Origin: Actinokineospora fastidiosa
Lineage (GTDB): Bacteria; Actinomycetota; Actinomycetes; Mycobacteriales; Pseudonocardiaceae
NCBI RefSeq assembly: GCF_014648415.1
Contig: NZ_BMRB01000001.1
Coordinates: forward strand, 248,001-312,000
DNA: 64,000 bases
Direction of reading: 5' to 3'
Under the pieces are notes generated by a model. The model did no database searches. It worked only from the letters and a program-made list of their open reading frames with translations, and was not told the origin of the DNA. This document shows positions 52,558 through 60,320 of the stretch, piece after piece. How positions within the stretch are numbered: the first letter of the stretch is position 1; each line of letters begins with the position of its first letter. A program made the position numbers and the translations under genes.

Positions 52558-53160
52558 CGCCCACCACCCCCGACCGGTGAGCAGGCCGGGTAGGCAGCAG
52601 GTCGTCGACGGAGGTGCTGGCGCACACGGATCGACTGCCCTGCACGCCCGCCCCATCCCTCACCAGCCGAACCCCGGGTGATCGGTGGACTTGGGGTAGG
52701 CAAGCAGCTCGGCGGCCACCGCGACCGGGGCGCGCGGTCACCGAGTGCCGGACAGGCCCGGGACGACGGCAAGCAGGGTGGTGACGGCGTGGTGGGCCGA
52801 GGCACCACCGCTCGCCGACCACCTGACCTTCCCAACCCGAAACCAGCGCGCGACCCCGCACCGACCACGCCAACCGAACCCGGGCAGCGGATGATCGGAG
52901 GACCGGACGTAGGTGGGCAAGGCGAGCGTTTGAGGCGGGGTGCGTGGTCGCTGAAGGGCCGGGGCGGTGGTGGGCAGGCTTGTGGTCGCGTGGTGGGCCG
53001 GGGTGTCGGTGGTCGCGGAGCGCGCGGTGGGGACCGGCCGAGGTGGGGGTGGGTTCCGTTCTGGCGGCGCTGCCCATCCGGGGGCTGCGGCACGTCAAGC
53101 CGTGCGAGGCGGGGTGGGTCGTCGGCCGTTTCCGCCTGGCGTGGGCCGTGCGGGGGGTGG
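52558..53160. other. Repeat-containing non-coding insert between moxR and the DUF58 gene
   Basis: About 600 bases of very G+C-rich sequence with no credible gene. Long frames on both strands give Arg/Pro/Gly-rich translations with no ribosome site. A segment near 52665-52800 (CCGAACCCCGGGTGATCGG, GGCAAGCAG, GGCGTGGTGGGCCGA) recurs in degenerate form near 52875-53010 (CCGAACCCGGGCAGCGGATG, GGCAAGGCG, CGCGTGGTGGGCCGG). The spacing is roughly 200 bases, as if an old tandem duplication had decayed. It interrupts an otherwise fully overlapping operon. Confidence 0.55.
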
Positions 53161-54120
53161 TCACCGGGAGCTGGGGGGACCGGGGACGGTGGCGAGGAGG
53201 TCGGTGACGACCTGGGTGGCGGTCGTGCCGGTGCTCCACGTCTCCGCGCTCAGCGTCAGGCGGTGGGCCAGGGCCGGGACCGCGCACTCCTTGACGTCCT
53301 CCGGCAGGACGTACCCGCGGCCGTCCAGCACCGCCAAGGCGCGGGCCACCAGCAGCAGCGCCTGCGACCCGCGCGGGGACGCGCCCACCTCGACCGCCGG
53401 GTGGGTGCGGGTGGCCCGGGCCAGGTCGACGCAGTAGCGGAGGACGTCGTCGTCGACGGGGACCTGTTCGATGCCCTTCTGGAGGTTCAGCAGGGCCTCG
53501 GTGTCGACCACGCGCTCGACGACCGCGTCCTCGGACTGGCGGGACAGGCGCCTGCGGAGGACCTCGACCTCCTCATCGGCAGGCGGGTAGCCGATGTCCA
53601 GCCGCAGCAGGAACCGGTCGAGCTGGGCCTCGGGCAGGGGGTAGGTGCCCTCGTACTCGACGGGGTTCGCGGTGGCCAGGACGTGGAACGGGCGGGGCAG
53701 CGGGAACGTGCGGCCCTCGACGGTGACCTGCCGCTCCTGCATGGCCTCCAGCAGCGCCGACTGGGTCTTCGGCGGCGTGCGGTTGATCTCGTCGGCGAGC
53801 AGGAGGCCGGTGAACACCGGGCCCGCGCGGAAGGTGAACTCGCGCTCGACCGGGTCGAACAGGAACGAGCCCGTCAGGTCGGCGGGCTGCTGGTCGGGCG
53901 TGCACTGCACGCGCGCGAAGTCCAGGCCGAGCGCGGCGGCCAGACCGCGGGCCAGCAGCGTCTTGCCGAGCCCGGGGACGTCCTCCAGCAGCACGTGGCC
54001 GCCCGCGAGCACCGCGGCCAGCGCCAGCCGCACCGTGCGCTCGCGGCCCACCACCGCGGTCCCGACGGCGGCGCGGACCCGCGCCCCAGCATCCGCGATG
54101 TCCACAATGGACGACGTCAC
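53161..54120 (-). CDS. MoxR-family AAA+ ATPase
   Basis: A 319-residue MoxR ATPase, a chaperone-like AAA+ protein that usually works with DUF58/VWA partners. Walker A is LLEDVPGLGKTLLARGLA, Walker B is LLLADEINRTPPKTQSALLEAMQE, and sensor 1 is VLATANPVEYEGTYPLPEAQLDRF with the following arginine finger. The C-terminal lid includes EVGASPRGSQALLLVARALA. GTG 54120 overlaps the stop of the next gene upstream by four bases. Together with the genes at 54117-55282 it forms a coupled unit. Confidence 0.93.
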   Translation of the reverse strand: MTSSIVDIADAGARVRAAVGTAVVGRERTVRLALAAVLAGGHVLLEDVPGLGKTLLARGLAAALGLDFARVQCTPDQQPADLTGSFLFDPVEREFTFRAGPVFTGLLLADEINRTPPKTQSALLEAMQERQVTVEGRTFPLPRPFHVLATANPVEYEGTYPLPEAQLDRFLLRLDIGYPPADEEVEVLRRRLSRQSEDAVVERVVDTEALLNLQKGIEQVPVDDDVLRYCVDLARATRTHPAVEVGASPRGSQALLLVARALAVLDGRGYVLPEDVKECAVPALAHRLTLSAETWSTGTTATQVVTDLLATVPGPPSSR

Positions 54121-54575
54121 GCTTCCTCCAGTCGGTCGAGCAGCTCCGACAACCGTTGTGGGGTCGGCGGCGCGTCGGTCACGAGCAGGGTGTGCTCGGG
54201 GCCCAGCAGGGATCGCACTCTTGGATCGTCTACATCAGACACGTCCGGCCAGCGCTCGCGCAGCCGGGTGAGGACGAGCCTGCGCAGCCTCGGCTGCACG
54301 CGGCTGAGGAACCGGTCGCGGTCGGCGGCGGCCTCGGCGAGGCGGGCGGCAAGGGTGGCCGCCTGCAACTCGGCGGGCGCCGACGGGGCGTCCGGCACGG
54401 GTGTCCACAGTGGCTCAAGCGGGCCGGACAGCCGCGCGCCGAGCGCGGTCAGCGCCGCGGCGGGGAGCGCCAGCGCCACCGCCCAGAACACCGGCACGCC
54501 GCCGGGCCACGCCGCCACCACGACCACGGCGACCCCGGCCATGACCGACGACAGCACAACGCGGACCGTGCTCAT
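54117..54575 (-). CDS. Membrane protein of the MoxR/DUF4129 operon
   Basis: A 152-residue protein. It has two adjacent N-terminal membrane helices (VVLSSVMAGVAVVVVAAWPGGVPVFWAVALALPAAALTAL). A cytoplasmic helical part rich in Arg/Leu follows (AATLAARLAEAAADRDRFLSRVQPRLRRLVLTRL), with a C-terminal LSELLDRLEEA. The layout corresponds to the small protein that regularly lies between DUF4129 and MoxR genes; function unknown. It overlaps both neighbours by four bases. Confidence 0.75.
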   Translation of the reverse strand: MSTVRVVLSSVMAGVAVVVVAAWPGGVPVFWAVALALPAAALTALGARLSGPLEPLWTPVPDAPSAPAELQAATLAARLAEAAADRDRFLSRVQPRLRRLVLTRLRERWPDVSDVDDPRVRSLLGPEHTLLVTDAPPTPQRLSELLDRLEEA

Positions 54576-55282
54576 GCCAGCGTTTCCTCGACGCGCGCCA
54601 GCGCCACGCGGGCAGCGGTCGCGTCCTCCGCCGTGGCCTCGCCCGCGAAGCGCGCCCGGTGGTAGCGCGAGCGCAGGTCGGCGAGGGCCGCGGGGTCGAC
54701 GGAATGACCGGCGAGCACCCGCGCGGTGAACTCCGACGGGGTCTCCGCGGGCCCACGGCGGGTGCCGCAGGCCGCGGCGGCGTCCTCCAGGACGAGCCAC
54801 GCCGCGATCACCGCGTCGCCGGGCGGGCCGCCCGTGCGCGCGGCCACGTCCGCCATCCCCGCGCGGACAGCCGTGCGCAGCGCCTGCGCCTGCTCGTCGA
54901 CCGTCGACTGGGCCGCCCGCACGGGCGTGGAGGCGCGGCGGCGCCTGCGGGACCCGCGCATGCCGAAGGAGGCCAGCACGCCCACCGCGCCGATCAGCAC
55001 CAGGACACCGATCACGGCGAGCAGCAGGCCGACCCCCACCCCGCCGATCAGATCGATGGCGGAGTCGACTTCCCCGGCAGGCCCCGACTCGGTGGGGACC
55101 GGCCGTTCCGGGGGCTCGACGACCCGCACCGCGCCCGGCTCGACCGGGATGGCCGAGCCGCCGCGGGCGGCGACCAGGGCGACCGCGAACAACGCGGCCA
55201 CGGCGAGCGCGACGCGGGCGTGGGGCGTCCACGCCGTCGTGCGGCCTTCCCTGGATGCGGGACCCGACATGGCACGCAGCAT
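54572..55282 (-). CDS. DUF4129 domain protein
   Basis: A 236-residue protein. One N-terminal membrane helix (ARVALAVAALFAVALVAA), a Pro-rich exported segment and a second helix (GVGVGLLLAVIGVLVLIGAVGVLASFG) lead into a cytoplasmic DUF4129 domain. That domain has AVIAAWLVLEDAAAACGTRRGPAETPSEFTARVL and LRSRYHRARFAGEATAED. It is the first gene of the coupled DUF4129/MoxR set. ATG 55282 is used; ATG 55270 is equally possible because neither has a clear ribosome site. Confidence 0.82.
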   Translation of the reverse strand: MLRAMSGPASREGRTTAWTPHARVALAVAALFAVALVAARGGSAIPVEPGAVRVVEPPERPVPTESGPAGEVDSAIDLIGGVGVGLLLAVIGVLVLIGAVGVLASFGMRGSRRRRRASTPVRAAQSTVDEQAQALRTAVRAGMADVAARTGGPPGDAVIAAWLVLEDAAAACGTRRGPAETPSEFTARVLAGHSVDPAALADLRSRYHRARFAGEATAEDATAARVALARVEETLA

Positions 55283-55312
55283 GCCACGCGCGGGGTGGTG
55301 CGCGGGTGGTGC

Positions 55313-55498
55313 TCAGGACACGGCGGCTGCCTTCACGTAGGCGACGAAGCACGCGCCGACGGCTGGGGAAATGTCCAGAATTTGGCCGGGATTCTTCGAG
55401 TCGCGTATGCGGACCCGGCCCGCGGCGGCGCGCAGTTCGACGCAGTCGTTATTCACACTCCGCCTGCTCCGACGCCATTCGCTTCTGACAGCGGACAC
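55313..55498 (-). CDS. DUF397 small protein
   Basis: A 61-residue DUF397 protein: EWRRSRRSVNNDCVELR, then VRIRDSKNPGQILDISP and FVAYVKAA. In Streptomyces and relatives DUF397 proteins are encoded next to XRE/DUF5753 regulators (BldB/AbaA- or Scr1/Scr2-like modules) and bind them, in some cases like toxin-antitoxin partners. GTG 55498 has AGGGGGAG just upstream. It is divergent from the XRE regulator at 55821, not cotranscribed as is more usual. Confidence 0.85.
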   Translation of the reverse strand: MSAVRSEWRRSRRSVNNDCVELRAAAGRVRIRDSKNPGQILDISPAVGACFVAYVKAAAVS

Positions 55499-55820
55499 CG
55501 CTCCCCCTATCGAGGTGAGATCTAGCCATAACCGCGCCGATTATTCCGGGTGCGCAGGAAAGGCAGAATCCGCTGCCCGGGTGCGGATGATCGGCCGTAT
55601 GTCGGATGCGAGCAGTGGTCACTCTGCGTCAGCTTCGGCCACGACGAGCACCGATCCGGACCCGACACCGAGCCAACCAGGTGAAACCCCGGCGGCGCAC
55701 GTGCTAGGTTCCCACCTGCCGTGTTGCGAACCGCCACATGGCTACTCGCCGTCAATCATTCAGCCGCACGGATGATCACCAGTTAGGCTGAGATCCGCTC
55801 CCCACTCAGCGGAGGTCACT
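55499..55820. other. Divergent promoter region of the DUF397/XRE pair
   Basis: About 320 bases between the divergent DUF397 and XRE genes. It must hold both promoters. Forward frames (for example through 55371-55775) have no ribosome site and no domain. No strong palindrome was found. Confidence 0.4.
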
Positions 55821-56708
55821 ATGGCCCGTGGAAGGCAGCCCGATCCCAAGGTCCAGCGCCGACGCCTCGGCGACACGCTCCGTGTCGAACGCGAGCGCGT
55901 CGGCCTCACCCAGGCGGAGGCCGCGCGCGCGGTCGACTGGTCGCTCTCCAAGCTGCTGCGCATCGAAAACGCGTCCGTCGGCATCTCCACCTCGGACACC
56001 AAGGCATTGCTCGCCGTCTACGGCACCGCCGACGACGTGGCCGAACAGCTGCTCGTCATGGCCAGGGAGTCCCGCAGGCCGTCCTGGTACGCCAAATACC
56101 GCAAGGTGCTCAGTCCGGAATACCAGACGCTGCTGTCCTACGAGGATTCCGCGATCGCCATCCGGCACGTGCACCCGTACCTGGTCCCCGGCCTGCTGCA
56201 GACCCCCGGCTACGCCCGCGCCCTGCTCGGCGCGGCGCACGAGGGCGAGAAGCTCGACGCGCTGATCGCCGCCCGGGTCGACCGGCAGGCCATCCTGCAC
56301 GAGGACCCCGGCCCGGAGCTGTCCTTCCTGATCGACGAGGGCGCGCTGCACCGGATGGTCGGCGGGCCGCAGGTCATGCGCGAGCAGCTGCGCCACCTGC
56401 GGCACCTGTCCGACAAGCGCAACATCGACATCCGCGTGATCCCCTATGACGCCGGCGTGCACCGGGGGCTATGGGGCCCGTTCGTGACCATGCTGCTGGA
56501 CGGCGGCTCGGTGATCGTCTACGTGGAGAACGCGGGCGCGGACTACATCGTCCGGGACGGCTCGCCGCGCATCGATGAGTTCGGGGAGCGGCTGTCGGCC
56601 ACCGCGGAGGTCGCGCTCAGCGCGAGCCAGACCAAGGACTTCCTTGAGGACCGCATCGCGCACCTGGTGGCCAAGCCCATCGGCCCCCGCTGGACCCGCG
56701 CGCGCTGA
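55821..56708 (+). CDS. XRE-family regulator with DUF5753 (Scr1-like)
   Basis: A 295-residue regulator. The N-terminal XRE helix-turn-helix (RRRLGDTLRVERERVGLTQAEAARAVDWSLSKLLRIENASVGIS) is followed by the DUF5753 domain (about 95-280). The latter has YLVPGLLQTPGYARALL, ELSFLIDEGALHRMVGG and IDIRVIPYDAGVHRGLWGPF. This two-domain type pairs with DUF397 proteins and is abundant in morphologically complex actinomycetes, where members affect development and antibiotic production. ATG 55821 follows CGGAGGT. Its DUF397 partner is encoded divergently at 55313. Confidence 0.92.
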   Translation: MARGRQPDPKVQRRRLGDTLRVERERVGLTQAEAARAVDWSLSKLLRIENASVGISTSDTKALLAVYGTADDVAEQLLVMARESRRPSWYAKYRKVLSPEYQTLLSYEDSAIAIRHVHPYLVPGLLQTPGYARALLGAAHEGEKLDALIAARVDRQAILHEDPGPELSFLIDEGALHRMVGGPQVMREQLRHLRHLSDKRNIDIRVIPYDAGVHRGLWGPFVTMLLDGGSVIVYVENAGADYIVRDGSPRIDEFGERLSATAEVALSASQTKDFLEDRIAHLVAKPIGPRWTRAR

Positions 56709-56993
56709 TCACGGCCGGGAACGCGGCATGGCCCGCGGCGCGCGCGCCGCGGGCCTGGTCCGCCGGGGGGCCGCCCGCCTGCGCACGCAGGCAGCACGGG
56801 GGGCGCGGGCGCCGAGCAGGGGTTCGGCGGCGGCGCCGACGCCCATCGCGGCGCCGAGGCCCACCAGCATGGACGGCAACCATCCGAAACCGCCAAGCCG
56901 GTGCACCGCCAATGCCGACAGAACGGCGGCAATTGCGCTCCAGACGCCGACCACGGCGAGCCCCAATGCCATTCCGGCTCGCGCACGCGTCAC
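56709..56993 (-). CDS. Possible small two-helix membrane protein
   Basis: A 94-residue frame starting at GTG 56993. Two hydrophobic segments (MALGLAVVGVWSAIAAVLSALAVH; GFGWLPSMLVGLGAAMGVGAAAEPLL) are followed by an Arg/Ala/Pro-rich basic tail. The ribosome site is poor and the tail composition is unusual. The paired membrane segments and the absence of any alternative gene here make it plausible. ATG 57044 is another possible start. It converges directly with the XRE gene. Confidence 0.4.
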   Translation of the reverse strand: MTRARAGMALGLAVVGVWSAIAAVLSALAVHRLGGFGWLPSMLVGLGAAMGVGAAAEPLLGARAPRAACVRRRAAPRRTRPAARAPRAMPRSRP

Positions 56994-57085
56994 ATTGCCG
57001 ATCGTCCCACAAGTTCGACGGACAGGTCCAGTGCGCACCATTCCCACAACCGGGCGGTTGGTTTCGGCAATTATTTGACTAAATC

Positions 57086-57781
57086 TCAGATACCGGCGGC
57101 GTCCCGCGCGCCGGCCAGCACCGCCTCGACCATCGCGGGAGTCAGTTTGCCGGTGAAGGTGTTCTGCTGGCTGACGTGGAAGCAGCCGAACACCTTCAGC
57201 GGCGGCCCGCCGTCGCGGGCGTCGAGGGTGTACTGGACGCCGTGGCCGAACCTCGGGCGCGGCACCGGGACGTGCCAGGCCACCGTGAGCAGCGGCAGCA
57301 GCGCCTGCCAGCCGAACGCGCCGAGGACCACGACCGCGCGCAGGGTCGGCCGCAGCAGGGCCAGCTCCTGCTTCAGCCACGCGCCGCAGGTGTCGCGCTC
57401 CTCCGGCGTCGGCTTGTTGGCGGGCGGCGCGCACTTGACCGGCGCGGTGATGCGGGTGCCGATCAGGGTCAGGCCGTCGTCGATGTGCGTGGCCGTCGGC
57501 TGCGACGCCAGGCCGACGGCGTGCATCGCGGCGTACAGCACGTCACCGGAGCGGTCCCCGGTGAACATGCGACCGGTGCGGTTCGCGCCGTGCGCGGCGG
57601 GCGCCAGGCCGACGACGGCGAGCTTGGCGTCCGCAGGCCCGAACCCGGGAACCGGGCGGCCCCAGTAGGTCTCGTCCCGGAACGCCGCGCGCTTGACCCG
57701 CGCTACCTCCTCGCGCCAGGCGACCAGCCGGGGGCAGGCCCGGCAGTCGACGACCTGCCGGTCGAGATCCGCCATGGACAT
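57086..57781 (-). CDS. udgB: Family 5 (type B) uracil-DNA glycosylase
   Basis: A 231-residue UdgB-type glycosylase that removes uracil and other deaminated bases from DNA. The iron-sulphur cysteines are in VVDCRACPRLV, VKCAPPANKPTPEERDTCGAW. The active-site motif is VVGLAPAAHGANRTGRMFTGD, with Ala where other UDGs have a catalytic Asp, as is normal for family 5. HVSQQNTFTGKLTPAM is the C-terminal His motif. It matches Rv1259 in type. Start ATG 57781 or 57775; no SD is evident. It is divergent from the S10 peptidase gene 42 bases away. Confidence 0.9.
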   Translation of the reverse strand: MSMADLDRQVVDCRACPRLVAWREEVARVKRAAFRDETYWGRPVPGFGPADAKLAVVGLAPAAHGANRTGRMFTGDRSGDVLYAAMHAVGLASQPTATHIDDGLTLIGTRITAPVKCAPPANKPTPEERDTCGAWLKQELALLRPTLRAVVVLGAFGWQALLPLLTVAWHVPVPRPRFGHGVQYTLDARDGGPPLKVFGCFHVSQQNTFTGKLTPAMVEAVLAGARDAAGI

Positions 57782-57823
57782 GTTTCGACGCTACCCCCCG
57801 GAAGAGCACGTAATGTCGGCGGC

Positions 57824-59308
57824 ATGCCATCCAGTGACACCCACGACGAAACCGTCACGCCGACCAAGCCCGACGCCACCGCGCCGGAGCCCGCCGACGA
57901 CCTGGTGACCACCCAGCACGTGCTGGCCGCCGGGCGCCGGAAGCTGAAGTACACCGCCACCACCGGGCGGATCGTGCTCCGGCAGGAGGTGACGACCGAC
58001 GGCAAGTTCACCGGCCACGTCCCGAAGGCGTCGGTGTTCCTGACCGCCTACACCCTCGACGACGCCGAGCCCGCGACCCGCCCGGTGACCTTCGCGTTCA
58101 ACGGCGGCCCCGGCTCGTCCAGCACCTGGCTGCACCTGGGCGTGCTCGGCCCCCGCCGGGTGGTCTCCGGCGACGCGGGCGCGCTGGCCGCCCCGCCGTA
58201 CGCGCTGGCCGACAACCCCGAGTCCCTGCTGGCGCACAGCGACCTGGTGTTCACCGACCCGATGTCGACCGGCTACACCCGCCCGGTCGACGGCGAGGGC
58301 GCGCAGGACCACCTCGGCTTCACCGGCGACCTGGAGTGCGTCGGCGAGGTCATCCGGCTCTGGACGACCCGCAACGGGCGCTGGCTCTCGCCCAAGTTCC
58401 TCGCGGGCGAGTCCTACGGCACGACCCGCGCGGGCGGCCTGGCGCTGCACCTGCAGCAGCGCCACGGGATGTACCTCAACGGGCTGATGCTGATCTCGTC
58501 GGTGCTGGACTTCGGCACGCTGAACTTCAAGGAGGGCAACGACCTGCCCTACGCGCTGTTCCTGCCGACATACGCGGCGATCGCGCACTACCACGGCCTG
58601 CACGGCAAGCGCCCGCTCAAGGACGTCCTCGCCGAGGCGGAGGAGTTCGCGGCCAAGGACTACCCGTGGGCGCTGGCCCAGGGCAGCAGGCTCTCCTCGG
58701 CCGAGCGCGCGTCCGCCGTCGAGCGGGTGGCGAAGCTGACGGGCCTGTCCGCCGACTACATCGACCGCGTGGACCTGCGGATCGAGCACATGCGGTTCTT
58801 CGCGGAGCTGCTGCGCCCGTCGCGGCGCACGGTCGGGCGGCTCGACGGCCGCTTCACCGGCTGGGAGTCCGACTACGGCCGCGAGCTGAGCGTCGACGAC
58901 CCGTCCGCGACCGCGATCACCGGCGCGTACACCGCGGCGATCAACCACTACCTGCGCGCGGAACTGGGCTACACCAACGATCTCGCCTACGAGGTGCTCA
59001 GCGTCGACGCGCACAAGGCGTGGTCCTACAAGGACTTCGAGAACTCGCACGTGACCGTCACCGACCGCCTGTCGAAGGCGATGCGCGGCAACCCGCACCT
59101 GAAGGTGCACGTCGCGTCGGGCTACACCGATGGCGCCACCCCGTACTTCGCCACCGAGCACACCATCGCGCATCTGTCCATTCCGGACGAGCTGCGCGGC
59201 AATATCGAGGTGAAGTACTACCCGGCAGGCCACATGATGTACGTCCACGAGCCGTCGCGGGTGCAGCAGTCCAAGGACCTCGCCGCGTTCGTGAAGTCCG
59301 CCTCCTAG
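57824..59308 (+). CDS. S10-family serine carboxypeptidase-like protein
   Basis: A 494-residue peptidase S10-fold protein. An acidic, Pro-rich N-terminus (about 1-30) lacks a clear signal peptide. The oxyanion block is PVTFAFNGGPGSSSTWLHLG, the nucleophile is in LAGESYGTTRAGGLAL, and the acid/base region has SGYTDGATPYFATEHT and YYPAGHMMYVHEPS. Bacterial S10 proteins of this size are presumed carboxypeptidases or acyltransferases; the substrate is unknown. The 3' end overlaps the convergent ppx gene by four bases. Confidence 0.9.
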   Translation: MPSSDTHDETVTPTKPDATAPEPADDLVTTQHVLAAGRRKLKYTATTGRIVLRQEVTTDGKFTGHVPKASVFLTAYTLDDAEPATRPVTFAFNGGPGSSSTWLHLGVLGPRRVVSGDAGALAAPPYALADNPESLLAHSDLVFTDPMSTGYTRPVDGEGAQDHLGFTGDLECVGEVIRLWTTRNGRWLSPKFLAGESYGTTRAGGLALHLQQRHGMYLNGLMLISSVLDFGTLNFKEGNDLPYALFLPTYAAIAHYHGLHGKRPLKDVLAEAEEFAAKDYPWALAQGSRLSSAERASAVERVAKLTGLSADYIDRVDLRIEHMRFFAELLRPSRRTVGRLDGRFTGWESDYGRELSVDDPSATAITGAYTAAINHYLRAELGYTNDLAYEVLSVDAHKAWSYKDFENSHVTVTDRLSKAMRGNPHLKVHVASGYTDGATPYFATEHTIAHLSIPDELRGNIEVKYYPAGHMMYVHEPSRVQQSKDLAAFVKSAS

Positions 59309-60258
59309 AGCAGGGACAGCGCGATCCCGTCGAGGATGTCGTGTTCGGACACCACGAGGTCCGCGACCGGGGTCTCGGCGAACAGCCGCCGCGCCAGCGC
59401 ACGCAGGACGACCGCGCCGCCGCCGATCACGTCCACCCGGCCGGGGTGGATGACCGGGTCGGCGGCGCGTTCGTCGTGCGTCGCGGTCAGCAGCGACTCG
59501 GTGAGCTCGGCGATCTGGGCGGCGGACAGCCGCGACAGGTGGACGGCGTCGGAGTCGTACTCGTCCAGTTTGAGCGCGATGGCGCCGAGCGTGGTCACCG
59601 TGCCCGCGACACCGACCCACGTGCGCGCGCGGCCGACGGGCACGGCGGCGAAGGCGGGGGCCAGGATCTCCTCGGCCAGCGCGTCGGCGGCGGCGACCTC
59701 GGCGGCGGTCGGCGGGTCCGAGCGCAGGGCGCGCTCGGTGATGCGCACGCAGCCGATGTCGACCGAGCGGGCGGCCTCGACCTCGGCGCGCACGCCGTCC
59801 CAGCCGCCCAGGACCAGTTCGGTCGATCCGCCGCCGATGTCGACGACCAGGAACGGGCCGTCATCGGGCTCCAGGCCCGCCACCGCGCCGGTGAACGAGA
59901 GCGCTGCCTCCTCGTCGCCGCTGATGACCTCGGCGGGCGCGCCCAGCAGCTCGGCGGTCATGCCGAAGAACTCGTCGCGGTTGGCGGCGTCGCGGGTGGC
60001 CGAGGTGGCGACCATGCGGACCTTCTCGGCGCCCTTGCGGCGCAGGATGGCGGCGTAGTCGGCGAGGGCGGCGCGGGTGCGGGCCAGGGCCTCCGGGGCC
60101 AGCACGCCGGTGCCGTCCACGCCCTGGCCGAGCCGCACGATCCGCATCTCCCGGTGCACGTCGCGCAGCCAGTGCGTGCCGTCGCCGCGGTCGGTGGCGT
60201 CGGCCACCAGCAGCCTGATGGAGTTCGTTCCGCAGTCGATCGCCGCCACACGGGTCAT
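59305..60258 (-). CDS. Exopolyphosphatase/pppGpp phosphatase (Ppx/GppA family)
   Basis: A 317-residue ASKHA-fold phosphatase acting on polyphosphate and/or pppGpp. AAIDCGTNSIRLLVAD is phosphate-loop 1, ATSATRDAANRDEFF a substrate loop, VVDIGGGSTELVLG phosphate-loop 2, and DVIGGGAVVL the third nucleotide-binding loop. The shorter, single-module length matches the mycobacterial Ppx type (Rv1026 neighbourhood: eno, ftsB-like, DUF501, ppx2). Here a lytic transglycosylase gene separates it from DUF501. ATG 60258 heads it. Confidence 0.92.
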   Translation of the reverse strand: MTRVAAIDCGTNSIRLLVADATDRGDGTHWLRDVHREMRIVRLGQGVDGTGVLAPEALARTRAALADYAAILRRKGAEKVRMVATSATRDAANRDEFFGMTAELLGAPAEVISGDEEAALSFTGAVAGLEPDDGPFLVVDIGGGSTELVLGGWDGVRAEVEAARSVDIGCVRITERALRSDPPTAAEVAAADALAEEILAPAFAAVPVGRARTWVGVAGTVTTLGAIALKLDEYDSDAVHLSRLSAAQIAELTESLLTATHDERAADPVIHPGRVDVIGGGAVVLRALARRLFAETPVADLVVSEHDILDGIALSLL

Positions 60259-60269
60259 GGCGGCAGCTT

Positions 60270-60309
60270 AGAAGAAACGCCCCGGACGCGCGGTCGGCGT
60301 CCGGGGCGT
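60270..60309 (-). terminator. Terminator of the lytic transglycosylase gene
   Basis: A perfect 13-bp stem (60277-60289, ACGCCCCGGACGC, with 60297-60309) has a seven-base loop. On the reverse strand it is followed by TTTCTTCT. It lies 11 bases after the transglycosylase stop and just upstream of ppx, so it separates the two transcripts. Confidence 0.85.
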
Positions 60310-60320
60310 GGCTTCCGCGC

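Noticed and set aside
52550-54729. Several long frames across the moxR-DUF58 gap, including one reaching 54729 on the + strand
   Set aside because: They are antisense to motif-bearing MoxR and neighbouring genes, have shadow composition and lack ribosome sites.
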